Origin: Bacteroidetes bacterium UBA6161
GTDB lineage: Bacteria; Bacteroidota; Bacteroidia; NS11-12g; UBA955
NCBI GenBank assembly: GCA_002422315.1
Contig: DIUJ01000068.1
Coordinates: forward strand, 144,299-208,298
Direction of reading: 5' to 3'
Length of the DNA stretch: 64,000 bases
This document shows positions 8,188 to 16,934 of this stretch, piece after piece (within the stretch, counting starts at the first letter, position 1; each line of letters opens with the position of its first letter). Position numbers and translations under genes: made by a program. Below the pieces are notes generated by a model that had not been told where the DNA came from, ran no database searches, and was given only the letters and a program-made list of their open reading frames with translations.

Positions 8188-9459
8188 ATGATACCAATAG
8201 CCCAAATAAGAGCCAATGCAGAGGAGATAATTCAAAGACTTAGTTTAAGGTCTAAGGATTTTAGTTCTCAAATTAAAGAATTAATTTTATTAGATGAGAA
8301 GAAACGAGCTATTCAAAACGAACAAGACGATATTTTATCTCATTCCAATCGAATTGCAAAAGAAATTGCAATTGCTTTTAAGAATGGCAAAACAGAAGAT
8401 GCAGAGAATTTAAAAAAAGAATCTATTCTCCTAAAAGAGAAACTAAAAGCCTTAGATTCAAATGCCAAAGAAATTGCGGATTCTATTTTGCAAATTCAAT
8501 ATAGTATTCCTAATGCCCCAAGTATAGAGGTTCCCTTGGGCAAAAGTTCAGAAGATAACCATACCGTATTTGAACATGGTGAAATACCTAAGTTGTATGA
8601 TAATGCTAAGCCTCATTGGGAGTTAACCTCTCAATATAACATTATAGATTTTGAATTGGGGAATAAAATTACTGGTGCCGGCTTCCCTGTATATAAAGGT
8701 AAAGGAGCTAGATTACAAAGAGCTCTGATAAATTATTTTTTAGACAAAGCACTGGAAAAAGGATATGTTGAGATACAACCACCTATTTTGGTAAATGAAG
8801 CATCGGGAATAGGTACTGGACAATTGCCAGACAAAGAAGGCCAAATGTACCATGCGGTAGCAGACGACCTTTATTTAATTCCAACGGCAGAAGTTCCTAT
8901 TACCAATATCTATAGAGATGTAATTCTTACAGAGCAAGAATTACCAATCAAAAATGTAGGCTATACCCCTTGTTTCAGAAGAGAGGCCGGTTCTTATGGG
9001 GCGCATGTAAGGGGCTTGAATAGATTGCATCAATTTGACAAAGTGGAAATTGTACAAATTTCAACACCAGAAAAATCCTATCAAATACTAAATGAAATGG
9101 TAGAACACGTAAAAGAATTAGTGACTTCTTTAGGTTTGCCTTTTAGAATATTAAAATTATGTGGTGGTGATATGGGGTTTGCTAGCGCAATGACTTTTGA
9201 TTTTGAAGTATATTCAGCCGCTCAAGAAAAATGGTTGGAAGTTAGTTCTGTTTCCAATTTTGAAAGCTTTCAAAGCAATAGATTAAAATTGAGGTATAAA
9301 AATAAAGAAGGTAAAAATGAACTAGCCCATACTTTAAATGGAAGTGCTATGGCTTTACCTCGAATTGTTGCTGCCCTTTTAGAAAACAATCAATACGAAA
9401 ATGGAATCAAAATGCCGGAGTGTTTAGTTCCTTATTTAGGGTTCAAAGAAATTAACTAA
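8188..9459 (+). CDS. serS: Seryl-tRNA synthetase
   Basis: A 423-residue class II aminoacyl-tRNA synthetase that charges tRNA-Ser in the cytoplasm. The N-terminal 110 residues form the charged helical arm typical of SerRS (KEESILLKEKLKALDSNAKE). The catalytic core has TAEVPITNIY, motif 2 FRREAGSYG with the loop RGLNRLHQF, and motif 3 in NGSAMALPRIVAALLENNQ. The start at 8188 is chosen because it opens with the family-typical IPIAQIRAN and follows a GGAGAG stretch; an in-frame TTG at 8170 overlaps the promoter. Four bases later the Kazal-like gene begins. Confidence 0.97.
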   Translation: MIPIAQIRANAEEIIQRLSLRSKDFSSQIKELILLDEKKRAIQNEQDDILSHSNRIAKEIAIAFKNGKTEDAENLKKESILLKEKLKALDSNAKEIADSILQIQYSIPNAPSIEVPLGKSSEDNHTVFEHGEIPKLYDNAKPHWELTSQYNIIDFELGNKITGAGFPVYKGKGARLQRALINYFLDKALEKGYVEIQPPILVNEASGIGTGQLPDKEGQMYHAVADDLYLIPTAEVPITNIYRDVILTEQELPIKNVGYTPCFRREAGSYGAHVRGLNRLHQFDKVEIVQISTPEKSYQILNEMVEHVKELVTSLGLPFRILKLCGGDMGFASAMTFDFEVYSAAQEKWLEVSSVSNFESFQSNRLKLRYKNKEGKNELAHTLNGSAMALPRIVAALLENNQYENGIKMPECLVPYLGFKEIN

Positions 9460-9462
9460 GAA

Positions 9463-9972
9463 ATGAAGCGAATAAAACAATCCTACATAATATTTAATTT
9501 CACATTATTGGGATTGTTTTATTCTTCTAATGCCTTTGCTCAGTTTTTACCTTGTGTAGATTCTACGAGGATTCAGCCTTTTTACCAATGCAACGACCCT
9601 ATATTCGATCCTGTATGTGGTTGCGATGGAAACACATACAGAAATGTTTGTCAGGCATTTAATCAGTTTGGTGTAAATACTTGGCAGGGTGGGGTATGTA
9701 GAGGATTTTATTTGGATGTTTTTCCAAACCCTGTGGATGCTTTTGCGATTTTGAACTTTAGGTATCAATTTGAATTTTCTTCACTACAAACAATGCAAAT
9801 CAGAATTATAGACAACTTTGGCAAACCAATGCTTCAACAGAATTTTCAGGCACTTAATAAAAACGAAAGGCAATTAGACCTGAGCGGCTTCCCAGGAGGT
9901 TTTTATTATTTAATTGCAATTTCGGGAAATGGAGAATTACAGGTAAGAAAATTTTTCAAACAACACACATAA
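9463..9972 (+). CDS. Secreted Kazal-like protein with type A T9SS sorting domain
   Basis: A 169-residue secreted protein. The signal peptide ends near residue 26 (SNAFAQ). Residues about 30-70 show a Kazal serine-protease-inhibitor-like pattern, with six or so cysteines and the core PVCGCDGNTYRNVCQA. From about residue 85 a type A T9SS C-terminal sorting domain follows: VFPNPVDAFAILNF, then IIDNFGKPML and LSGFPGGFYYLIA, ending in a basic/aromatic tail. The protein should therefore pass the outer membrane through T9SS. It could inhibit proteases or be a small surface protein; Kazal folds in bacteria are mostly uncharacterised. It is packed 3 bases after serS and 2 bases before the MBL gene. 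Confidence 0.85.
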   Translation: MKRIKQSYIIFNFTLLGLFYSSNAFAQFLPCVDSTRIQPFYQCNDPIFDPVCGCDGNTYRNVCQAFNQFGVNTWQGGVCRGFYLDVFPNPVDAFAILNFRYQFEFSSLQTMQIRIIDNFGKPMLQQNFQALNKNERQLDLSGFPGGFYYLIAISGNGELQVRKFFKQHT

Positions 9973-9974
9973 TC

Positions 9975-10820
9975 ATGAAACTACATACTATTGATGCCGG
10001 CTTTTTTAAATTAGATGGAGGTGCAATGTTTGGCGTGGTACCCAAAAAAATATGGTATAAACTTAATCCCTCTGATGAAAATAATCTTTGTACTTGGGCA
10101 ATGCGCTGTCTGCTCATCGAAAAAGGGGATAAGTTAATTTTAATAGATACTGGATTAGGGAACAAACAAGATGCTAAGTTTTTTAGCCATTATGAACCAT
10201 TCGGAAATACCGATATCTTAATCTCTATACTAAATGCAGGTTTTAATCCGGATGAAATTACCGATGTGGTTTTAACACATCTTCATTTTGATCATTGTGG
10301 TGGAGCAGTTTTTTTTGATAATTCAAAACAAAAATTCCTGCCAACATTTAAAAATGCAAAATATTGGACACATAAAAATCATTTAAACCATGCATTTTGT
10401 TCCAATCCTCGTGAAAAAGCTTCATTTTTGGTAGAAAACATTAGGCCATTAGTAGATAGCGGACAATTGTATTTTATAGAAGAAAATCAACCCATAATTG
10501 AAGAATTAAGTTTTGAAATCTTTAATGGACACACCGAGTCAATGTTGGTCCCAATTATTGAATACAAGCAGAATAAGATTGTGTATTGTGCCGATTTAAT
10601 ACCATCCGCAGCACATTTGCCAGTAAATTTTGTAATGAGCTACGATATAAGACCCTTAGATACAATGAGTGAAAAAGAAAAGTTCTTACAAGATTCTGTT
10701 AATCAAAACTATATTTTATTTTTTGAGCACGATAAAGAGATAGAATGTGGCCAAATTAGGAGAAGTGAAAGAGGAAAATTTGAATTAATACAAGGTCTAA
10801 AACTATCCGAAATCGGATAA
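9975..10820 (+). CDS. Metallo-beta-lactamase-fold hydrolase
   Basis: A 281-residue cytoplasmic protein (no signal peptide) of the MBL superfamily. The metal motif is THLHFDHCGG at residues 101-110, with H102, H104, D106 and H107 as ligands. A further FNGHTESM (His ligand) and VYCADLIPS (bridging Asp) complete the two-metal site. The overall architecture resembles AHL-lactonase/AttM-like and similar hydrolases, but bacterial substrate cannot be read from this. It follows the Kazal gene by 2 bases and is probably co-transcribed with serS. Confidence 0.85.
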   Translation: MKLHTIDAGFFKLDGGAMFGVVPKKIWYKLNPSDENNLCTWAMRCLLIEKGDKLILIDTGLGNKQDAKFFSHYEPFGNTDILISILNAGFNPDEITDVVLTHLHFDHCGGAVFFDNSKQKFLPTFKNAKYWTHKNHLNHAFCSNPREKASFLVENIRPLVDSGQLYFIEENQPIIEELSFEIFNGHTESMLVPIIEYKQNKIVYCADLIPSAAHLPVNFVMSYDIRPLDTMSEKEKFLQDSVNQNYILFFEHDKEIECGQIRRSERGKFELIQGLKLSEIG

Positions 10821-10856
10821 AGAAATAAAAAAATACCAATTAAATCAATAAAACAC

Positions 10857-10887
10857 TTGTATTATCCGTTTTAACCTTGCATATTTG
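10857..10887 (+). promoter_or_regulatory. Probable promoter of the porP-like gene
   Basis: TTG at 10857-10859, 20 bases, then CATATTTG at 10880-10887 (one mismatch to TAnnTTTG). It is 21 bases before the ATG at 10909 and overlaps a possible in-frame TTG start at 10885, which argues against that start. Confidence 0.45.
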
Positions 10888-10908
10888 TGTTTTGTACCAA
10901 AATTAAAA

Positions 10909-11997
10909 ATGGAAGTGAAAAATACTGTACCCAAACTAAAAATTAAATCCGTAATTGTTTGTGCATCAATTGGTTTGATGTTTTCAAACAATGCTCATGC
11001 ACAACAGGATCCATATTATACACATTATAATTTTGTTCGTCAAATGTATAATCCCGCCGTTGTAGGTTTCGATGGGAAATGGTGTGCTTACGGGATTTCG
11101 CACAGTCAATATGTGGGTTTACAAGACCGAACCCCTGAATACACAACGCCAAATAACTCTATATCTGCTCCAGTTAGAGCTATGGGTCCCAAAACCAATG
11201 GATTAGGAATTTCAGCTCCACTTGGTAAGTTCGATAGAGCTTTGGGAGAAAGTAAAAATTTTGGAGGGGTCGGCCTTATCGCTTATTCAGATAATTTAGG
11301 ATATGAAAAAAATACTGTAATTAGAGGCCAATTTGCTTATAGAAAGGTGTTTGCAAGTGGAAATACCTTGGCTTTTGGAGCAGATGTTGGCTTTCATACA
11401 AAAAGTTTGGATGGTTCTAAATTAAGAGCAATAGATCCAAACGATCCATTTATTCCGATTGGCTCTGTAAGTGATGGGAAATTAACAGCTACATTTGGTG
11501 CTTTTTACACTAATAAGAATTTTAATAATTTACATATAGGATTGAGTTCTACAAACTTAGCACCACAAACATACAGTTATGGTGAAAATGGTTTGGTGAA
11601 AACGCAAACAGCTAGACACTACTACTTATTAGGAGCAATGCAATTTGATAATTTCTTAGGAAATCCATCCTTAGCGCTACATCCTTCGGTTCTTTTAAAG
11701 TATAATTCTGTAGTTCAAGCAGATGCTAATGCACTTGTAGAATATATGGAAACTTTTTCTGGAGGCTTAGGATATAGATCTATTACAGATGCATTATCGT
11801 TAATGATTGGTTATAAGGTGAAAGGAGTTAGGATTGGTTACAGCTACGATATCACATTGAGTAGATTACAAAGAGTTTCTAACGGTACACATGAAATATG
11901 TATCAATTACTGTTGGATAATTACGCCACCACCACCGCCACCAGTTATTCCAATTCTTTCACCTAGGACACTAGATAGAGAAAATAGTAGGTGGTAA
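10909..11997 (+). CDS. porP: PorP/SprF family type IX secretion outer-membrane protein
   Basis: A 362-residue member of the PorP/SprF family, outer-membrane beta-barrels associated with T9SS. The signal peptide runs to about residue 31 (SNNAHAQ). Mature sequence starts with the family hallmark QDPYYTHYNFVRQMYNPAVVG, followed by repeated barrel strands such as GLGISAPLGKF and LAFGADVGFHTKSLDG, and near the end YKVKGVRIGYSYDITLSRL and NGTHEICINY. A proline-rich tail (PPPPPP) precedes the C-terminus. It stands directly upstream of gldK, as in the porPKLMN order, which favours a core role rather than being one of the many effector-linked paralogues. The gldK promoter after it suggests partly separate transcription. 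Confidence 0.92.
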   Translation: MEVKNTVPKLKIKSVIVCASIGLMFSNNAHAQQDPYYTHYNFVRQMYNPAVVGFDGKWCAYGISHSQYVGLQDRTPEYTTPNNSISAPVRAMGPKTNGLGISAPLGKFDRALGESKNFGGVGLIAYSDNLGYEKNTVIRGQFAYRKVFASGNTLAFGADVGFHTKSLDGSKLRAIDPNDPFIPIGSVSDGKLTATFGAFYTNKNFNNLHIGLSSTNLAPQTYSYGENGLVKTQTARHYYLLGAMQFDNFLGNPSLALHPSVLLKYNSVVQADANALVEYMETFSGGLGYRSITDALSLMIGYKVKGVRIGYSYDITLSRLQRVSNGTHEICINYCWIITPPPPPPVIPILSPRTLDRENSRW

Positions 11998-12058
11998 TTT
12001 TTAAACGATACAATAAAAGAAACTATACTACGTTTTTAATTGACAAACATTCGACATC

Positions 12059-12088
12059 TTGCATGAATCAAAAAATAAACTATTTTTG
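12059..12088 (+). promoter_or_regulatory. Promoter of gldK, TTG-N19-TATTTTTG
   Basis: TTG at 12059-12061 and TATTTTTG at 12081-12088 with exact 19-base spacing. A short inverted repeat CTGTC/GACAG (12093-12097, 12106-12110) lies in the leader just after it, before the ATG at 12138. Confidence 0.75.
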
Positions 12089-12137
12089 CAAGCTGTCAAA
12101 AAATAGACAGAAATAACTTAAGAAATAAAAAAAGAAC

Positions 12138-13544
12138 ATGAAGCATCTGAAAGCAAAATTTAAGTCATTAATAGGTTTAGAAGTGGGGACTTCTGAATTG
12201 AAAGTGAATGCTTACAGGACTAAACTTTTAAAAACTGTAAAATTAACCGCCCTTTTTGGTTTATTTACAGTTGTAGGTTGTGGTCCTGGCAACACCGGAG
12301 ATTTAATAGGTGTTCAGGGTAGAAGAGTATGGTTCCATCCAAATCCTTTTGGAATGGTGTATGTTCCCTCTGGAACATTTCATACTGGCCAATCAGACCA
12401 AGACATATTTAATAGTTACCTAGCACCAAACAAGCAAATGTCTGTTACAGCTTTTTGGATGGACGAAACTGAAATCACTAACAATGAGTACCGTCAATTT
12501 GTTCAATATGTAATAGACTCTATTGCTGTTACAATGTTAGATGACGACAATTACTTTATTGAAAATGAAGAAACTGGTGAAAGACTCATAAATTGGGCTG
12601 AATTTGAAAGAAGCTTTGATTGGGAAGCATCAAAAGAAGACCTTTTAGATATGTTTGTTGCACCAGACGAAAGATTTAGAAGTAAAAAAGAAATTGATTC
12701 GAGAAAACTTTTCTATAAATACGAATGGATGGATTACGATAATGCTGCAAAAGATGCTGCAAACCAAGACAGATACAATCCAGAAAAACGTTCTAAGTAC
12801 TACAGAAAAGAACGTACCTTAATCTATCCTGACACCTTAGCTATTATTAGAGATTTTACATATTCTTTTAACGAGCCATTTGCACGTCATTATTTTCATC
12901 ACGTTAAATACGACGATTATCCTGTAGTTGGTGTAAATTGGCACATGGCTAATGCTTTCTCATATTGGAGAACGTATTTCAAAGAAGATTATTGGACCTC
13001 ACTAGGCGCTCCTCCAACAGAAGATTTTAGATTACCTACCGAATACGAATGGGAATATGCTGCAAGAGCAGGAAGAGTAGGAACTAAGTACCCTTGGGGT
13101 GGACCATACACAAGAAATAGCAAAGGATGTATGCTTGCAAACTTCAAACCACTTAGAGGGAACTATGGTGCAGACGGTGGTATGTATACTGTGAGAGCAG
13201 ATTCATATTTTCCAAATGATTATGGCCTATACAATATGGCCGGTAATGTAGCAGAATGGACAAGAAATGCTTTTGAAGTATCCTCACACATTTTTTCTCA
13301 TGATTTAAATGGAGATTACAAAATATCTATCCCAGAGTATATAGAACAAGGTGGTAAATTTACAAGAGAACCATCCGATATTACTCTAAAAAGAAAAACA
13401 CTTAAAGGTGGTTCATGGAAAGATATAGCATATTTTATTGAAAATGGCTCTCGTACATACGAATACCAAGATTCATGTCGTTCTTACATTGGTTTTAGAA
13501 ATGTACAATCGTACATAGGTAGATCAGATAAGGACAGAAAATAA
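12138..13544 (+). CDS. gldK: GldK/PorK, T9SS outer-membrane ring lipoprotein
   Basis: A 468-residue lipoprotein related to formylglycine-generating enzyme/sulfatase-modifying factor, as all GldK proteins are. The N-region is long; a hydrophobic stretch leads to a lipobox VVGC with Cys48. The FGE-like fold is visible in FGMVYVPSGTFHTGQSDQD, MDETEITNNEYRQF, PVVGVNWHMANAFSYWR, LPTEYEWEYAARAG, YNMAGNVAEW and LKGGSWKD. In known systems GldK pairs with GldN to form a large periplasmic ring under the outer membrane. The following gldL is 112 bases away, with a strong hairpin between them. Confidence 0.96.
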   Translation: MKHLKAKFKSLIGLEVGTSELKVNAYRTKLLKTVKLTALFGLFTVVGCGPGNTGDLIGVQGRRVWFHPNPFGMVYVPSGTFHTGQSDQDIFNSYLAPNKQMSVTAFWMDETEITNNEYRQFVQYVIDSIAVTMLDDDNYFIENEETGERLINWAEFERSFDWEASKEDLLDMFVAPDERFRSKKEIDSRKLFYKYEWMDYDNAAKDAANQDRYNPEKRSKYYRKERTLIYPDTLAIIRDFTYSFNEPFARHYFHHVKYDDYPVVGVNWHMANAFSYWRTYFKEDYWTSLGAPPTEDFRLPTEYEWEYAARAGRVGTKYPWGGPYTRNSKGCMLANFKPLRGNYGADGGMYTVRADSYFPNDYGLYNMAGNVAEWTRNAFEVSSHIFSHDLNGDYKISIPEYIEQGGKFTREPSDITLKRKTLKGGSWKDIAYFIENGSRTYEYQDSCRSYIGFRNVQSYIGRSDKDRK

Positions 13545-13550
13545 TACAAC

Positions 13551-13599
13551 GAGAATGATATTGTTAATAAACCGATATTATTACAACAGTATCATTCTC
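13551..13599 (+). promoter_or_regulatory. Long intercistronic hairpin between gldK and gldL
   Basis: GAGAATGATATTGTT (13551-13565) pairs with AACAGTATCATTCTC (13585-13599) over 15 bp with one G-T wobble; the loop is 19 bases. It starts 6 bases after the gldK stop. The bases after it (TAAATTGCAAAC) are not a T-run, so it is more likely an mRNA processing/stability or attenuation element than a simple terminator. Confidence 0.75.
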
Positions 13600-13656
13600 T
13601 AAATTGCAAACTAAATAAATAACATATAAAACTTAACTTAACTAAATTTTACAAAA

Positions 13657-14325
13657 ATGAGCAAAAGTGTATTCGAAAGCAAAAGCTTTAAAAAAGTAAT
13701 GGGCATGGTTTATGGCCTTGGAGGTTCCGTAGTAATTATTGGTGCCTTGTTCAAAATTCTTCACTGGCCTGGTGCCGACTTCATGTTAATCCTTGGTCTT
13801 GGAACAGAGGCCGCTATTTTTGCTATTTCCGCGTTTGAGCCTATCCACAAAGAATACGATTGGTCTTTAGTATACCCAGAATTAGCAGGTATGGATCCAA
13901 TGGAGAAAAAAGCTGTAGGTGCTGCCAAAGGTAGTGTAAGCCAACAATTAGACAAAATGTTAGAAGAAGCTAAGATAGGTCCTGAATTAATTAGTAGCTT
14001 AGGAAGTGGTTTGAAATCACTAAGTGAAAATGTAAATGAAATGGCTTCTCTAAGTAATGCTACAGTAGCAACTAATCAGTATACAGAAAATATTCAGAAA
14101 GCAACCAAATCTATTGAAAACATTGGTACTTCTTCTGAAAATATTTCTCAATCATTGACTAGTTTTTCTGGTGGTTTAAACAACTTAGTATCCAACCTTT
14201 CAGCAACTGGTGAACAAGCTGGTGAGTTTAAAACTAACTTAGGTAAGTTGAACTCTAATATTTCTAACTTGAACAACATTTATGGAAATATGCTTTCTGC
14301 TATGACAGGTCAAGCAAGTCGTTAA
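13657..14325 (+). CDS. gldL: GldL/PorL, inner-membrane motor component of T9SS
   Basis: A 222-residue inner-membrane protein. Two transmembrane helices lie near the N-terminus (about 15-35 and 42-60) around the conserved KILHWPGADFML motif. Glu51 in LGLGTEAAIF corresponds to the conserved membrane glutamate needed for proton flow in GldL. The cytoplasmic tail (from about 90) is a Ser/Asn-rich coiled-coil-like region (NVNEMASLSNATVATNQY..NIGTSSENISQS split into heptads). GldL pentamers surround a GldM dimer to make a proton-driven rotary motor. It is followed 34 bases later by gldM. Confidence 0.96.
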   Translation: MSKSVFESKSFKKVMGMVYGLGGSVVIIGALFKILHWPGADFMLILGLGTEAAIFAISAFEPIHKEYDWSLVYPELAGMDPMEKKAVGAAKGSVSQQLDKMLEEAKIGPELISSLGSGLKSLSENVNEMASLSNATVATNQYTENIQKATKSIENIGTSSENISQSLTSFSGGLNNLVSNLSATGEQAGEFKTNLGKLNSNISNLNNIYGNMLSAMTGQASR

Positions 14326-14359
14326 TATAATTCTCACTTAATTTTAATATAAACAAAAC

Positions 14360-15934
14360 ATGGCAAGTGGAAAAGTTTCACCGCGTCAGAAGATGATCAA
14401 CATGATGTATCTTGTGTTGCTCGCACTTCTAGCGCTAAACGTATCAAAAGAAATTCTTAAGGCTTTTCACCTTATGGAGATTACTTTTGTACAATCAAAT
14501 AAAAATATCGATGACAAAAACAAAAATATAGTTGCATCTCTTGCTGATGCTGCATCTACTCAAAATGCTGCAAAACCTTGGTATGCAAAAGCCCAGCAAG
14601 TTAAAGCTGCATCGGATTCTTTTTATTCTTACATTGAAAGTGTAAAAGATACCGTGATAGCAATGGCTGGTGGTCGTAAGTTGCCAGAAGAAGGTCAAGA
14701 TAAAAATGCTTTACAAGAATTGGCTTCTCCAGATCAAATTGAAAAACATGCGAATTATTTTATGAATGAAGGTCATGGTGTTAAAGTTCAACAAAAAATA
14801 AATGATGCCAGAGAAAGATTCCTAAGTTTCTTGGATGATACAGCTTATCAGTCTCAATTAAGAAGACAAACTTCCTTAAGAGCAGACAACGCAGCAAACA
14901 AAGACGCTAACGGTAAACAACAAACTTGGGCATCTGTTTATTTAGAACATTCTCCTTTAGCTGGTGTTACTGCAATGATGTCAAGAATTCAAAATGATGC
15001 TAGAAACCTAGAGTCTGATGTTTTAAATTATCTTTCTACAAAAGTTGGTGCAGACAAAATTAAAGTTGATAAACTAGAAGCGAAAATAATAGCTTCTTCT
15101 AGTTATATCATGCAAGGACAAGCTTATGAAGCTGAAATAGTGTTGATGGCTCTTAACAGTCAAGATAAACCAAAAATTGTTGTAAATAATGAAAATATCG
15201 AGCCTGAAAATGGTAAAGGTGTTTACAGAAAAACAGCATCAGGTGTAGGTGTAAATAAAGTTGAAGGTTATATAGAAACCTTTGGCCCAAGTGGAGAGCT
15301 ACAAAAATACCCTTTTGCAACTGAATGGGTTTCTTTTCAACCTGCTGCAACTATTTCTGCAACTGCAATGAATGTACTTTACATAGGTTTAGATAATCCT
15401 ATTTCAGTAGCCGTTCCAGGATTTAGAGCTGAAGATATAGTTCCTAGCATTACTTCTGGTACTTTAACTAAAACTCAAGGAACTGGTAATTATATTTGCA
15501 AAGTACAAAGAGTGCAAGGTAGCAAAACAACTATAGCTGTAAGAGTAAAATTACCTGATGGCACAACTAGAGAAATGGGCAAACAAGAATACAAGGTTAG
15601 AGAAGTTCCTAATCCAGAACCTTTGTATGGAACGTTGCCTGGTGGTGCTCATGGTAAAGGTGCTTTGGTAAATCAAGCAACTCTTAATGCATCCCTTGGA
15701 GCTGGTTTTGCATTTGATGGAGTGAAGTTTAAAGTAACTAAATTCTCTGCTTTATTGGTACCTAAAACTGGTGCTCCTAAATTTATGACAGTATCTGGTA
15801 ATTCTTTAGCTCAAGTTAACGGTGCTGTTCAAGGTGCTAAAGCTGGAGATAAGTTAATTATTGCAGAAATAGAAGCTGTAGGTCCTAGTGGTCCAAAGAA
15901 ACTACCGTCTAGTTTGGTAATAGATATAAAATAA
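14360..15934 (+). CDS. gldM: GldM/PorM, periplasm-spanning motor shaft of T9SS
   Basis: A 524-residue protein with a single N-terminal transmembrane helix (MINMMYLVLLALLALNVS, about 12-29) right after a basic SGKVSPRQK start, the hallmark GldM N-terminus. The remainder is periplasmic: a helical D1 region (about 40-225) followed by Ig-like D2-D4 domains (VEAKIIASSSYIMQGQAYEAEIVL.. split; AVPGFRAEDIVPSIT; YGTLPGGAHGKG). GldM transmits rotation from GldL to the GldK/N ring. Length matches characterised homologues. It is read with gldL and gldN. Confidence 0.96.
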   Translation: MASGKVSPRQKMINMMYLVLLALLALNVSKEILKAFHLMEITFVQSNKNIDDKNKNIVASLADAASTQNAAKPWYAKAQQVKAASDSFYSYIESVKDTVIAMAGGRKLPEEGQDKNALQELASPDQIEKHANYFMNEGHGVKVQQKINDARERFLSFLDDTAYQSQLRRQTSLRADNAANKDANGKQQTWASVYLEHSPLAGVTAMMSRIQNDARNLESDVLNYLSTKVGADKIKVDKLEAKIIASSSYIMQGQAYEAEIVLMALNSQDKPKIVVNNENIEPENGKGVYRKTASGVGVNKVEGYIETFGPSGELQKYPFATEWVSFQPAATISATAMNVLYIGLDNPISVAVPGFRAEDIVPSITSGTLTKTQGTGNYICKVQRVQGSKTTIAVRVKLPDGTTREMGKQEYKVREVPNPEPLYGTLPGGAHGKGALVNQATLNASLGAGFAFDGVKFKVTKFSALLVPKTGAPKFMTVSGNSLAQVNGAVQGAKAGDKLIIAEIEAVGPSGPKKLPSSLVIDIK

Positions 15935-15952
15935 CAATTAAAAACTAAGAAT

Positions 15953-16852
15953 ATGAAGAAGTTAGTAGCATTAGGTTTAGTATTATGTTCTGTAAGTGGT
16001 ATGTTTGCTCAGCAAACACCACCTGCAAATCAGTCTCAACCTGCGCAAACTGCGCAACAGCCTAATTACGAAGATTTTGTTCCTGTAAGTGGTGAACCTA
16101 ATCCTTATGAGAAAAAAGCCATACATGAAAGACCTGTTATTGCTTATCCTTATCTTCAAGAAGCGGATGTTAAATATCATAAAAAAGTACATCGCATAAT
16201 TGATTCACGTCAAAAAATGAATTATGTTTTAAATTGGCCTAAAAATCCATTTTCTAACTATATATATAATTATGCAGTGGATGGTACTTTGAAAGCTTAT
16301 AGAAATGACTCTTTGTATTCTTGGTTTACATTAGAAGATGTTAAAAAATTAGGTTCTAAAGAATATGATATTGAAGTTCCAAATCCAGATGGAGATCCAG
16401 ATGATCCATTTGATGTAATATCTAAAACAATTTATGAGCCTTTTGAACCTTACAAAATTAAAAAGTACAGATTATATGAGGATTGGTTCTTTGATCATAA
16501 GCATTCTGTTTTTAAGCCAAGAATTGTAGCTATAGCTCCAATCTATGTTTTAGAATTTGGTGGTCAAGAATTGGGTGAATATCCTATGTTTTGGATCAAG
16601 ATGGATGATTTCAGACCTCTTCTTAAAAATCTAGAATTGTTTAATCCTGGAAATGATGCAGCTCGTTTGTCATATGACCATTTTTTTCAATATAGAATGT
16701 TCGACAGCTACATTGTTAAAGAATCAAATATGTATGATGAAGACATCAACATAATGCCTCAATTTAAAGAAGACAATATGGCTTCTTTGTTAGAAGGTGA
16801 AAGGATAAAAAATGATTTATTCATTTGGGAACATGATCTTTGGGAGTATTAA
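15953..16852 (+). CDS. gldN: GldN/PorN, T9SS periplasmic ring protein
   Basis: A 299-residue secreted periplasmic protein that partners with GldK. The signal peptide ends at about residue 19 (SGMFAQ). The mature N-terminus is a short low-complexity Gln/Pro/Ala segment (QTPPANQSQPAQTAQQ), after which the conserved GldN body begins: ERPVIAYPYLQEADVKYHKK, RIIDSRQKMNYVLNWP, and the C-terminal YDHFFQYRMFDSYIVKESNMYD and DLFIWEHDLWEY. It follows gldM by 18 bases and is the last gene before a strong terminator, so the gldLMN (and perhaps gldK) transcript ends here. Confidence 0.96.
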   Translation: MKKLVALGLVLCSVSGMFAQQTPPANQSQPAQTAQQPNYEDFVPVSGEPNPYEKKAIHERPVIAYPYLQEADVKYHKKVHRIIDSRQKMNYVLNWPKNPFSNYIYNYAVDGTLKAYRNDSLYSWFTLEDVKKLGSKEYDIEVPNPDGDPDDPFDVISKTIYEPFEPYKIKKYRLYEDWFFDHKHSVFKPRIVAIAPIYVLEFGGQELGEYPMFWIKMDDFRPLLKNLELFNPGNDAARLSYDHFFQYRMFDSYIVKESNMYDEDINIMPQFKEDNMASLLEGERIKNDLFIWEHDLWEY

Positions 16853-16873
16853 TATACTTTTGAACAAATAGTT

Positions 16874-16905
16874 AAAAAAAGCCCCTTTATGGGGCTTTTT
16901 TTTTT
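16874..16905 (+). terminator. Rho-independent terminator after gldN
   Basis: A-run, GCCCC, loop TTTAT, GGGGC, then ten T residues. It ends the gldKLMN operon. Confidence 0.9.
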
Positions 16906-16918
16906 AGTTTACTTGTAG

Positions 16919-16926
16919 TAGGTTTG
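16919..16926 (+). promoter_or_regulatory. -7 box TAGGTTTG before ftcD
   Basis: TAGGTTTG matches TAnnTTTG and is 8 bases before the ftcD ATG, directly after the gldN terminator. The -33 position holds only T residues. Confidence 0.4.
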
Positions 16927-16934
16927 AAGTTCTT

